From positions 28,166 through 92,165 of the forward strand of contig JAPHTP010000115.1 in NCBI GenBank assembly GCA_026196875.1: a DNA stretch of 64,000 nt, written 5' to 3'. The DNA is from Kangiellaceae bacterium (GTDB taxonomy: Bacteria > Pseudomonadota > Gammaproteobacteria > Enterobacterales > Kangiellaceae). The notes below the pieces were generated by a model. The model was not told the DNA's origin, did not search any database, and was given only the letters and a program-made list of their open reading frames with translations. Position numbers and translations under genes: made by a program. Below are positions 28,303 through 41,367 of this stretch, in pieces (position 1 is the stretch's first letter; each line of letters starts with the position of its first letter).

Positions 28303-29919
28303 TTAATCGAGTTTTGAAATAATAGTATCTTTGGTGACCGGGTCGGTTTGCTTATGGTCGAGCGTATAATGTAACCCTCGACTCTCTTTTCTGCGCTGAG
28401 CACATTCAATAATTAACTCTGCAACGGTAATCAAGTTGCGAAGTTCCAAAAGATTACTAGTGACTTTAAAGTTAGCATAGTAGTCCCTTACTTCTTGCTT
28501 CAGTAATTGAATGCGGCGATGGGCACGTTCCAATCGCTTGGTCGTCCGAACTATTCCTACATAGTTCCACATTAGATGTCGTAACTCATGCCAGTTGTGA
28601 GAAACTACAACTTCTTCATCCGAATCTGAAACCTGGCTTTCATCCCAGTCTGGAATGTCGACTTGCGGATGAGGTTTTTCCTTATCTTTAATGATTTGCA
28701 GAGCGGCTGCCCGGGCAAACACTAAACATTCAAGTAGCGAGTTACTAGCCATGCGGTTTGCACCATGCAATCCGGTAAACGCGACTTCACCAATTGCAAA
28801 AAGATTGCCTATATCGGTGGCGGCATTGTTGTTTACGACAACACCTCCACAGGTGTAGTGAGCTGCAGGTACTACTGGAATAGGATCTTTGGTGATATCT
28901 ATGTCCAATTTCTTCAAACGCTCATATATTGTCGGAAAATGGGAGCGGACAAATTCAGGATCCTTATGACTAATATCGAGATAAACGCAATCAATACCTA
29001 GTCGTTTTATTTCATGGTCAATTGCCCGAGCAACTATATCGCGCGGGGCAAGCTCGGCTCTTTCATCGAAACGTGGCATAAACCGTTCACCGCTGGGTAA
29101 TTTCAGAACAGCCCCTTCGCCGCGTAAGGCTTCGGTGATTAAGAATGAGTGGGCTTTGCTATGGAACAAACAGGTTGGATGAAATTGATTAAATTCCATA
29201 TTGGCTACGCGGCAGCCACTCCGCCAGGCCATTGCAATACCGTCGCCACTCGAAACATCTGGATTGCTTGTATAGAGATAAACTTTACTGGCGCCACCTG
29301 TGGCAAGTACTACAGATTTAGCTTTAAAGACTTCTACTTCTCCGCTACTTCTATTGAGTGCATATGCGCCTAAACATCGGTTCTTAGGTCCTATCAGTCC
29401 TATTTTATGAGAGGTAATCAGGTCGACAGCATTATATTTTTCAAACAATCGAATGTTTTTAGCTCGTTTGATTACTGAAGAAAGAGTTGTCTGGACTTCT
29501 TTACCTGTCGCGTCTTTGGAGTGAATGATACGCCTATGACTGTGGCCTCCTTCGCGAGTAAGGTGGTAACTTGTTTGTCCTGAATCGTCTTTTTCTCGGC
29601 TAAATGAAACGCCTTGTTCAATCAACCAATCTATCGCTGCTTTACTATTTTCGACTGTATATCTTACACTTTCAGGGTTACAAAGCCCGGCACCCGCAAT
29701 TAAGGTGTCGTTGACGTGAGAATCAGTGGAATCATTATTATCTAAAACAGCAGCGATCCCTCCCTGGGCGTAGTAAGTAGCGCCTTCAGTCAGCTCACTT
29801 TTGCAAAGTACATTGATCGAAAAATGCTCAGATAACTGGAGCGCACAGGTGAGTCCCGCCGCGCCACTACCAATAATTAACACGTCAGATTCATGCTGAG
29901 TTATTGCTGATTTTTTCAC
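28303..29919 (-). CDS. nadB: L-aspartate oxidase
   Basis: A 538-residue flavoprotein (E. coli 540) catalysing L-aspartate to iminoaspartate, the first step of de novo NAD synthesis. The FAD-binding motif GSGAAGL lies near residue 17. Conserved segments [45 protein letters not shown], and the flavin-contacting [17 protein letters not shown] are all present. The C-terminal helical domain (about 430-538) is complete. It is located between ygfX and rpoE on the opposite strand, a widely conserved gammaproteobacterial arrangement. Confidence 0.97.
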   Translation of the reverse strand: MKKSAITQHESDVLIIGSGAAGLTCALQLSEHFSINVLCKSELTEGATYYAQGGIAAVLDNNDSTDSHVNDTLIAGAGLCNPESVRYTVENSKAAIDWLIEQGVSFSREKDDSGQTSYHLTREGGHSHRRIIHSKDATGKEVQTTLSSVIKRAKNIRLFEKYNAVDLITSHKIGLIGPKNRCLGAYALNRSSGEVEVFKAKSVVLATGGASKVYLYTSNPDVSSGDGIAMAWRSGCRVANMEFNQFHPTCLFHSKAHSFLITEALRGEGAVLKLPSGERFMPRFDERAELAPRDIVARAIDHEIKRLGIDCVYLDISHKDPEFVRSHFPTIYERLKKLDIDITKDPIPVVPAAHYTCGGVVVNNNAATDIGNLFAIGEVAFTGLHGANRMASNSLLECLVFARAAALQIIKDKEKPHPQVDIPDWDESQVSDSDEEVVVSHNWHELRHLMWNYVGIVRTTKRLERAHRRIQLLKQEVRDYYANFKVTSNLLELRNLITVAELIIECAQRRKESRGLHYTLDHKQTDPVTKDTIISKLD

Positions 29920-30431
29920 TTAGCGACCTGATTGAAAAGGAATCCGCGTATTTTGCTTAAAATGATTGATAAAATCCAATGCTATCTGGTGATTTATAGT
30001 TGAAGTAAATGATTAATCTATGGATAGGAAAGTGCTTAGATTGACAATTTGCTGGTTAATTAATAGACGATCAAAGTCATTAGAAGCTAAAGTCTTAGAA
30101 AACGGCTAAAATTCTTATATAAAAAATGGAACTAATTCAGCGGGTTGAGAGTCAATTCATGGGATAATTGTTGTAGTTTTTGTGATTTAGCTGTGTTCTA
30201 AAGCAAAGCTTCAAACATATTTCCACGTGGGGATATCTGAATCGGACAGATTTGTTTAAAATCAGCATATGAACTTTAAGTCCAGATTCAATAGTTCAAT
30301 CTGACTCGTTTGTTAAGCCCGTAGGGTTTAAGTTTTCGCGGATGGTTACAATGGCAGTATACCTGCAGTCCGTAGTTGAGTTAGTTGAATATTAATGACT
30401 GATAAAAAATAAGACGTAAAAGAAGAATTAC
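29920..30431. other. 512-bp divergent intergenic region, nadB / rpoE
   Basis: No ORF or RNA gene is recognised. A small inverted repeat (TTAA-CCC-GTA-GGG-TTAA type, near 30313-30331) and a GAACTT at 30271 are present, but no well-spaced sigmaE promoter upstream of rpoE is convincing. Confidence 0.5.
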
Positions 30432-31007
30432 ATGAGTGATACGACCGACGCCGAGTTAGTTGAAAGAGTCCAAAAGGGCGACAAGCGGGCGTTTGATTTA
30501 CTGGTTTCTAAATACCAAAACAAAATATTTGTCATTATCAGCCGATTCATCAGCGATCAGGCTGAAGTTTACGATGTTGCTCAAGATACATTCATAAAGG
30601 CGTATCGAGCGCTGCCTAATTTTCGCGGTGATAGCCAGTTTTATACGTGGATATACCGAATTGCCATCAATACTGCAAAGAATTACTTGACGGCAAAGGG
30701 GCGAAGACCACCTGCTAGTGATATTGATTCGCAAGACGCTGAGAGTTTCGGAATTGGCTCGGCGCTTAAAGAAAATGCATCTCCAGAAAAACTATTGATG
30801 CGAGACGAATTAAAGAAGGTTATTTTTGCCACGATTGATCAATTGCCTGATGATCTAAAGACGGCCATCACTCTTCGTGAAATGGAAGGCTTAAGTTATG
30901 AAGAAATTGCCGAATCTATGGGATGTCCCGTGGGTACCGTCAGGTCACGTATCTTCAGAGCTCGGGAGGCGATTGACGAGAATATCAAACCGCTTATGGG
31001 GCAATGA
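30432..31007 (+). CDS. rpoE: RNA polymerase sigma factor RpoE/AlgU (envelope stress)
   Basis: A 191-residue ECF sigma factor, the same size as E. coli RpoE and Pseudomonas AlgU. Region 2 contains LVSKYQNKIFVIISRFISDQAEVYDVAQDTFIKAYRALPNFRGDSQFYTWIYRIAINTAKN. Region 4 contains LPDDLKTAITLREMEGLSYEEIAESMGCPVGTVRSRIFRAREAI. It directs transcription of outer-membrane and periplasmic folding genes. It is followed by its anti-sigma gene, but after a 325-bp gap rather than the usual few bases. Confidence 0.97.
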   Translation: MSDTTDAELVERVQKGDKRAFDLLVSKYQNKIFVIISRFISDQAEVYDVAQDTFIKAYRALPNFRGDSQFYTWIYRIAINTAKNYLTAKGRRPPASDIDSQDAESFGIGSALKENASPEKLLMRDELKKVIFATIDQLPDDLKTAITLREMEGLSYEEIAESMGCPVGTVRSRIFRAREAIDENIKPLMGQ

Positions 31008-31332
31008 AAAATAAATATTGAATTTTTTGTCAATTTCTCTGAACTTTTTGTAAACAACTGTGTCAGAGTGTGGCATAAAAAAGAGATAAAGGTAACTCCT
31101 CTGGTTTAAAGGTGAAAAACCTTTGTAGAAGTTAAGAAGAGCTAAGCTGTAAAAATTAGATTGCAAAAACTAATTAGGTGGAGCTGGCTATCAGAAGGAT
31201 TACATGTTTTACCTGTTTAAGGTTTAACTATTTAATGGTGGGCTAAAGGAAGTGTAGCGAGCTGTAATGTTATACTACTTAATTAGGTTTAATATTAATT
31301 AGGGTTAATACTGGGTTGAGAGACGCATTTAT
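31008..31332 (+). other. 325-bp gap between rpoE and rseA
   Basis: This gap contains no ORF that I can support. It holds a sigmaE-like promoter (31040-31067) and a short hairpin-like repeat near 31107-31123 (TTTAAAGGT / ACCTTT). AT-rich sequence with repeated TTAATTAGG motifs fills the stretch before rseA. Confidence 0.6.
31040..31067 (+). promoter_or_regulatory. Candidate sigmaE-dependent promoter upstream of rseA
   Basis: TGAACTT (31040-31046), a 16-nt spacer, then TCAGA (31063-31067). This matches the sigmaE pattern GGAACTT-N16-TCTGA/TCAAA. It would let RpoE drive its own anti-sigma factor separately from rpoE, a negative feedback. Confidence 0.6.
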
Positions 31333-32043
31333 ATGTCAGATAACAAAGATCAAGTGAGTAACGAGCAAGTCAGCAATCAAGATTTGTCCGATTTAATGGA
31401 TGGCATGGTTTCTGATGAAGCTTTTGAAAGCATACTCGCTGATGAGAAACAGGGTGAAGCTTGGTTCCGTTACCATACTGCGCGAGCGGTTATGCAAGGC
31501 GAAGGTTCTGCTTTTAGCTCGTTTGATTTTACTCGCTCTGTTGCTGAAAAGTTAGCAATGGAAGCTGAACATGCAGTGGCTAGTGACGAGGTTATCGATG
31601 CTCAACCAAAGGAAGCAGAGGTTATTGAACTTGGCCGGTGGCAGCCTTGGCGTAAGCTCGGTGGAGGTCTTGCTGTAGCCGCGTCAGTTGCTTTCGCAAT
31701 GGTATTCTCGGTCCAAATGATGAACAAAGCGCCTTCTGTTGAACTGCAGCCTGGAACAACAATCGCATCAGGAGTTGAAGGTCAAATTCTTCCTGAAGTT
31801 GAATTAACCACCGATGATAAGTTACAACAAAGACAATTGGACGATATCCAGCAGATATTGAATCGTTCTCGCAATAACTTCCGTGTTAATGAACAATTTG
31901 TTAGCGGCAATGAAGCTTTCGTTCAGTCCTTCATTGTTGAGACTAAAGAAAAAGATGATGTTAGTGAATTTCAAAGAGAAATTCGTAATATGAAGAAGCC
32001 TTCAGAGATGGAAAACAGCCCTGAAGAAGATAAAAAGAATTAG
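31333..32043 (+). CDS. rseA: Anti-sigma-E factor RseA/MucA
   Basis: A 236-residue single-pass membrane protein. The cytoplasmic N-terminal domain (about 12-90; LSDLMDGMVSDEAFESILADEKQGEAWFRYHTARAVMQGE) is the RseA/MucA sigma-binding fold. One transmembrane helix lies at about 112-131, and the periplasmic tail (about 132-236) is acidic and charged, ending in KPSEMENSPEEDKKN. In relatives this tail is cut by DegS and then RseP. Here the gene is followed by a terminator, and no rseB follows to protect the tail. Confidence 0.93.
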   Translation: MSDNKDQVSNEQVSNQDLSDLMDGMVSDEAFESILADEKQGEAWFRYHTARAVMQGEGSAFSSFDFTRSVAEKLAMEAEHAVASDEVIDAQPKEAEVIELGRWQPWRKLGGGLAVAASVAFAMVFSVQMMNKAPSVELQPGTTIASGVEGQILPEVELTTDDKLQQRQLDDIQQILNRSRNNFRVNEQFVSGNEAFVQSFIVETKEKDDVSEFQREIRNMKKPSEMENSPEEDKKN

Positions 32044-32116
32044 TTACAGGTTTAGAAGTTAAGGATTTGCTTAAGTAATTGTACTCACATTCAGGGGAAG
32101 AATCCTTATTAAAGAT

Positions 32117-32147
32117 AACGGCGGACTTAGTTCCGCCGTTTTTTTAT
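32117..32147 (+). terminator. Intrinsic terminator between rseA and rseC
   Basis: AACGGCGGA (32117-32125) pairs perfectly with TCCGCCGTT (32132-32140) across a six-base loop, followed by a T-run. It sits exactly where rseB/mucB would be expected and should separate rseA from rseC-mucD transcription. Confidence 0.95.
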
Positions 32148-32220
32148 ATGTTTTATAATCAATAATAGAGGGTTTAAACAGACCTGCCTATTAACCTAAT
32201 TTCGTGAACCTGAACCTTTT

Positions 32221-32724
32221 ATGCAAGCCACACTAACTGAAACCGGACTGGTTACCAAAATCGAAGGGAATAATGCTTGGGTTAACACCAAGGCTAAATT
32301 AGCCTGCTCCTCTTGCCAGGTCGAATCAACTTGCGGTAACGGGATTTTGGAGAAATATCTAGCAGGCAAAATATTTATTTCACTTGTGCCAAACCAATTA
32401 AATGCCGAAGTGGGTGATGAAGTCATTTTATCGGTAGCTAAATCAAGTGTAACCAAAGCGTCATTTGTGGTCTATTTTATGCCTCTTTTGTTAATGACAT
32501 CCTTTGCATTTATCGCAGAAAAGCTCTTCGTAAGTGAGCCAGTTACCATTATTTCCGGAATGCTTGGTCTGTCCATTGGAATTGTATTCATATCTATTTA
32601 CAATCGGTTTGTCGCCAAAAAAGAACATTTTATGCCTAAAATGGTCTCTAAGATGTCGCCAAATAGTAAAACATCTGATATCAATGTTAATGATTTCAAA
32701 TCCATCAAAATTAAAAACCTATAA
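32221..32724 (+). CDS. rseC: RseC/MucC family protein
   Basis: A 167-residue membrane protein with the RseC pattern: an N-terminal domain with clustered cysteines (Cys29, Cys32, Cys38 in LACSSCQVESTCG), then two transmembrane helices (about 82-100 and 105-126) and a C-terminal charged tail. RseC positively influences sigmaE activity and is related to reducing systems (SoxR, thiamine) in other species. It starts 80 bp after a terminator, so it probably has its own promoter or depends on readthrough. It is 41 nt before mucD. Confidence 0.9.
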   Translation: MQATLTETGLVTKIEGNNAWVNTKAKLACSSCQVESTCGNGILEKYLAGKIFISLVPNQLNAEVGDEVILSVAKSSVTKASFVVYFMPLLLMTSFAFIAEKLFVSEPVTIISGMLGLSIGIVFISIYNRFVAKKEHFMPKMVSKMSPNSKTSDINVNDFKSIKIKNL

Positions 32725-32765
32725 ATTTTGAGATAAGTGAAGATTTTTGAGATAAGAGAGTCTAT

Positions 32766-34151
32766 ATGAAGCAACTAAAAGTCATCGTTCCTCTAGTACT
32801 TCTAATGCTAGTGCAATATTTCTACTTTCAAAGTCAGTTGGATGAAGTTAAGAGCCAAGACCAATATTTTTCTCAACCTTCTCAAGATGCTGCTAAAAAC
32901 GTACTCCAACTTCCAGCGTTTTCGGATTTAGCTGAGCTCTCCAAACAGAGTGTAGTCAGTATTGAAGTTTCGACTCGTGAAAGAAGCAGGAGTCGTCGGC
33001 CGAACGGAATGGGGTCAGGTTTTGTAATTTCAGAAGATGGCTATTTATTGACCAATAACCATGTGACTCAGGGATCAGCGAATATTGTCGTCAAACTTGC
33101 TGATGGAACGGAGCATGATGCAGATTTAATCGGCAGCGATCCAGAAACTGATTTATCTTTAATCAAGATTGATGTTGATGGCTTAAAACCATTTGAGTTT
33201 GGTAATGTTGATGAAGCTAAAGTTGGTTCTTGGGTGGTCGCTATTGGTGCGCCTTTTGGCTTTGAGCAAACAGTGACTGCTGGAATTATTAGCGCAAAAG
33301 GACGCTCGGTTGGCGAACAATATGTTCCTTATATTCAAACTGACGTAGCCATCAATATGGGTAACTCCGGTGGACCTTTGATCAATATGGATGGAAAAGT
33401 TATTGGGGTTAACTCGAAAATCATTAGTACTGACGGTGGTTCGGTTGGGCTATCTTTTGCAATTCCGATTGATTTGGCAGTGGATGTAGTAAACCAGTTA
33501 AAAGAAGATGGAAAAGTTCGTCGAGGATTTCTTGGAGTGGGTTATCAAGAAGTGACACGAGAAATTGCGGAAAGCTTCTCTTTAAAGTCTAATCGCGGTG
33601 CATTAATCAATGCTGTATCGAGAAATTCTCCTGCCGAAAAAGCAGGCTTAAGAGTTGGTGATATTGTCACTGCGGTAGATGGTAAAAGAATCATTAACTA
33701 CACAGAGTTACCATTTTTGGTTGGCCGTTTACGGCCAGGAATGGAAACAGAACTAAATATTATTCGCGATGGAGATCCTGATACCCTAAAGCTACTGGTA
33801 GGTAGCCGCGATCCGCAAGATAGAGTCGTAAGTGTGGAACCTCAGCCAGAGGGAGAAACTTCGACTACCGATAACCCTCTAAAAATAAAAGTAGCTGACG
33901 TCCCGAATGATGTAAGAGAAACTTTTAATTTAGATGAAGGGATTTTCATTGAAGATGTAGAAGAAGGCCCAGCGCAGCAAGCTGGATTGCGACGTGGCGA
34001 TGTTATTCTTTCCATACAAACAACGCCGATGAAAAACGTAGCAGATTTTGAAGCGATGATGCAGAGGCTGCCGACGAGTGGTACTTTCGCTATTCTGATA
34101 ACAAGACCGGGACAAGGGACAAGGTATATAGTTATAGACCTCAACGAATAG
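32766..34151 (+). CDS. mucD: Do-type periplasmic serine endopeptidase (DegP/DegQ/MucD)
   Basis: A 461-residue protease with an N-terminal signal/anchor (about 1-21), a trypsin-like domain with catalytic His99 (TNNHV), Asp129 (ETDLSLIK) and Ser201 (GNSGGPL), and two PDZ domains (about 245-345 and 365-455). Length and position at the end of the rpoE locus match MucD of Pseudomonas. It degrades or refolds damaged envelope proteins. The DegP N-terminal LA-loop insertion is short (RERSRSRRPNGMGSG), as in DegQ/MucD rather than DegP. It ends in a strong terminator. Confidence 0.95.
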   Translation: MKQLKVIVPLVLLMLVQYFYFQSQLDEVKSQDQYFSQPSQDAAKNVLQLPAFSDLAELSKQSVVSIEVSTRERSRSRRPNGMGSGFVISEDGYLLTNNHVTQGSANIVVKLADGTEHDADLIGSDPETDLSLIKIDVDGLKPFEFGNVDEAKVGSWVVAIGAPFGFEQTVTAGIISAKGRSVGEQYVPYIQTDVAINMGNSGGPLINMDGKVIGVNSKIISTDGGSVGLSFAIPIDLAVDVVNQLKEDGKVRRGFLGVGYQEVTREIAESFSLKSNRGALINAVSRNSPAEKAGLRVGDIVTAVDGKRIINYTELPFLVGRLRPGMETELNIIRDGDPDTLKLLVGSRDPQDRVVSVEPQPEGETSTTDNPLKIKVADVPNDVRETFNLDEGIFIEDVEEGPAQQAGLRRGDVILSIQTTPMKNVADFEAMMQRLPTSGTFAILITRPGQGTRYIVIDLNE

Positions 34152-34176
34152 TCGCTAAGCCATATTGTTATAAACA

Positions 34177-34205
34177 AAAGAAGGCTTCTATTTGAAGCCT
34201 TCTTT
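34177..34205. terminator. Intrinsic terminator between convergent mucD and GH2 genes
   Basis: AAAGAAGGCTTC and GAAGCCTTCTTT form a 12-bp stem with a five-base loop. The A/T-rich arms make it functional in both directions. Confidence 0.9.
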
Positions 34206-34221
34206 GTAAAAAACCTTAGTT

Positions 34222-37461
<3,240 letters not shown>

Positions 37462-37520
37462 TCATCCCACAAGAATTAGTAAAGTGAAAAGGATACTCAG
37501 TCCAGAAACTACTCGAATTC

Positions 37521-37533
37521 CGAAACGGTTTCG
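37521..37533. promoter_or_regulatory. LacI-type operator candidate
   Basis: CGAAACGGTTTCG is an inverted repeat with 6-bp arms around one base, resembling LacI/GalR-family operators (GAAA...TTTC). It is in the shared promoter region of the divergent GH2 and GH63 genes. No LacI-family gene is in the window. Confidence 0.5.
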
Positions 37534-37541
37534 TATATATT

Positions 37542-37551
37542 TTGTGCACAA
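37542..37551. promoter_or_regulatory. Short palindrome TTGTGCACAA
   Basis: A perfect 10-bp palindrome, 8 bp to the right of the GAAAC/GTTTC site in the same divergent promoter. It could be a second operator or part of the promoter architecture; its role is unknown. Confidence 0.3.
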
Positions 37552-37556
37552 TGTAA

Positions 37557-39791
<2,235 letters not shown>

Positions 39792-39811
39792 ACTCCTAAA
39801 CAGGAAATAAG

Positions 39812-40804
39812 TTAAACAGGAAATAGTTGCCCGGCAATATCTTCCCAGTTATCCCTAGGCCCGGCTTCAGGCACCTGCTGTAATACAAAGTTAAAGTCAC
39901 AGGCGGGTCTTAACAGTGATACCGCCATTAATCTTGTACGTAGTGACTCGGAATTTGAGCAGTCTAGCAATTGATAGTTTTCCAGGAGTAGAGAACATAG
40001 TTCTGCATTGCCCTGACACATAAATAACAAAGGGGTCGCAAGTTCGAGTAATTTGCTTCTTCCAATAATCGCATCACCAAAATCCAGCACACCGCTAATT
40101 TTATATTCAGAGTCCTGTTCCTCCACCATTAAATTCCAAGGATTAAGGTCCATATGGATAAAAATATCCGATTCATTACTATTCAAATCCTCAAGTACCG
40201 AATAATTGTCGGCATCATGCTGGGTCAAGTAGTCTTCTATTTGTGATACTAAAACTTCGGGCAGTTTTTTGCGTGAGTGCCTAGGCACACAATCGTCACT
40301 AAGTTTTTGGTAATAGGATTGCCAATCAGGTCTTAGCCGGGATTCTGTCGGTAACTCAAGTTGATGAAGCTCATTCATAAACTGGCCGATTGACTGAATA
40401 ATCAACCTTTTATTATCAAAAGTTAGATCTGCCCACACATCTGCGAGAGAAATTCCGGGTAGCAAATCCATCACAACGTAAACCCAGTTATCGACTGTTC
40501 CATGAGCAATAATTTGTGGAACATTTAGAGATAGCTTATCTGAAATAACTAACCCTGCCTCAATTTCTGCTTGTCCCTGGTAAGCCCAATTGGGTGGAAC
40601 CAGTTTAAGAATAAATGTATTTCCAAGCTTAAAAAGTACATTGCCGCCTGCTTTGACTCTTTCAGTTGATTGAAGGCTAATTTGATGTTGCTCACAGATC
40701 CTGGTGATTGCAGGGAACCAGTAATCATCTTCCATGTGATCAATAATGTCACATGCCTCACCATAGCTTGGGTTGTCAGGAAGCAAAGTTTCGCTAGAAG
40801 TCAT
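39812..40804 (-). CDS. Aminoglycoside phosphotransferase (APH)-fold kinase
   Basis: A 330-residue protein with an APH/choline-kinase fold. The N-lobe (about 45-130) carries GNVLFKLGNTFILKL, with the probable ATP-contact Lys. The hinge YVVMDLLPG follows. The C-lobe has the catalytic HMDLNPWNLM (HxDxxxxN) and the metal-binding LDFGDAI. Proteins of this type phosphorylate small molecules. It is probably not a resistance gene: no mobile context is seen, and the substrate is unknown. Its last codons are tandemly duplicated (39796-39827). It faces the GH63 gene from the opposite strand. Confidence 0.8.
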   Translation of the reverse strand: MTSSETLLPDNPSYGEACDIIDHMEDDYWFPAITRICEQHQISLQSTERVKAGGNVLFKLGNTFILKLVPPNWAYQGQAEIEAGLVISDKLSLNVPQIIAHGTVDNWVYVVMDLLPGISLADVWADLTFDNKRLIIQSIGQFMNELHQLELPTESRLRPDWQSYYQKLSDDCVPRHSRKKLPEVLVSQIEDYLTQHDADNYSVLEDLNSNESDIFIHMDLNPWNLMVEEQDSEYKISGVLDFGDAIIGRSKLLELATPLLFMCQGNAELCSLLLENYQLLDCSNSESLRTRLMAVSLLRPACDFNFVLQQVPEAGPRDNWEDIAGQLFPV

Positions 40805-40964
40805 AATTATTAAGAGTTAATGCTTATTAAATTCGCGCAATTAAAGCACAATAGCATTCGGTCTGCTAGCTCTTGAACAGAAATGAAGGGCGTAAGAGAA
40901 CAATTGAGTGAACTTGAGAGGCAAAAAATAAACCTGCTAACTAAGAGATTAACATTTCAGCCAC

Positions 40965-41246
40965 TTAGTGTTTTAAATGATGCTCCTCGTTCGATTGGCA
41001 CCGAGCACAATTAATCCAGCCGGCAACGGCACCAATAACAATCCCTAAAAGCATCGCTATGCCGTAAAAACTGAGGAGTTCTTTAGTCGAATAATTGAGT
41101 TCGAAAACAAGACTGGCAAGTATTGATACAAGAATGACACCGCCGGTTATACCAGCGATACAACCTATACATATATTGCTAAATAAACCTTTCACAGCAA
41201 CCCCCAGAGCACTGAAAAAAGATTGAAAAAAATATAAAGATCCCAC
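40965..41246 (-). CDS. Small hypothetical membrane protein
   Basis: A 93-residue protein, GTG start at 41246 by position, with two transmembrane helices (about 23-47 and 58-80) and a Cys-containing C-terminus (NCARCQSNEEHHLKH). I do not recognise it. The C-terminal CARC with nearby His residues could bind a metal, but this is only suggestive. It is 121 nt from the two-component kinase gene, same strand but downstream of it, so co-transcription is possible. Coding is supported by the clean membrane-helix pattern; confidence is moderate. Confidence 0.5.
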   Translation of the reverse strand: MGSLYFFQSFFSALGVAVKGLFSNICIGCIAGITGGVILVSILASLVFELNYSTKELLSFYGIAMLLGIVIGAVAGWINCARCQSNEEHHLKH

Positions 41247-41367
41247 CCAAACTGTTGCTTAGAACTATTATGGTTCTAATTCCGTGATTCTTCAATGACG
41301 CAAATCACATGCTAACGCGAAACAAAAATTGGACACTGAAATTCAGCAAAAGTTCCACATTAAGAGG

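Noticed and set aside
30041..30069. TTGACA with a 17-nt spacer as a sigma70 promoter for rpoE
   Set aside because: The -10 region (TAGACG) is a poor match and the distance to rpoE is about 360 bp.
30270..30304. TGAACTT upstream of rpoE as a sigmaE promoter
   Set aside because: The only -10-like TCTGA is 23 nt away and other candidates are off-spacing, so an autoregulatory rpoE promoter is not supported.
32044..32220. Hidden or decayed rseB between rseA and rseC
   Set aside because: The gap is only 177 bp, mostly a terminator and AT-rich sequence, with no remnant of an RseB reading frame.
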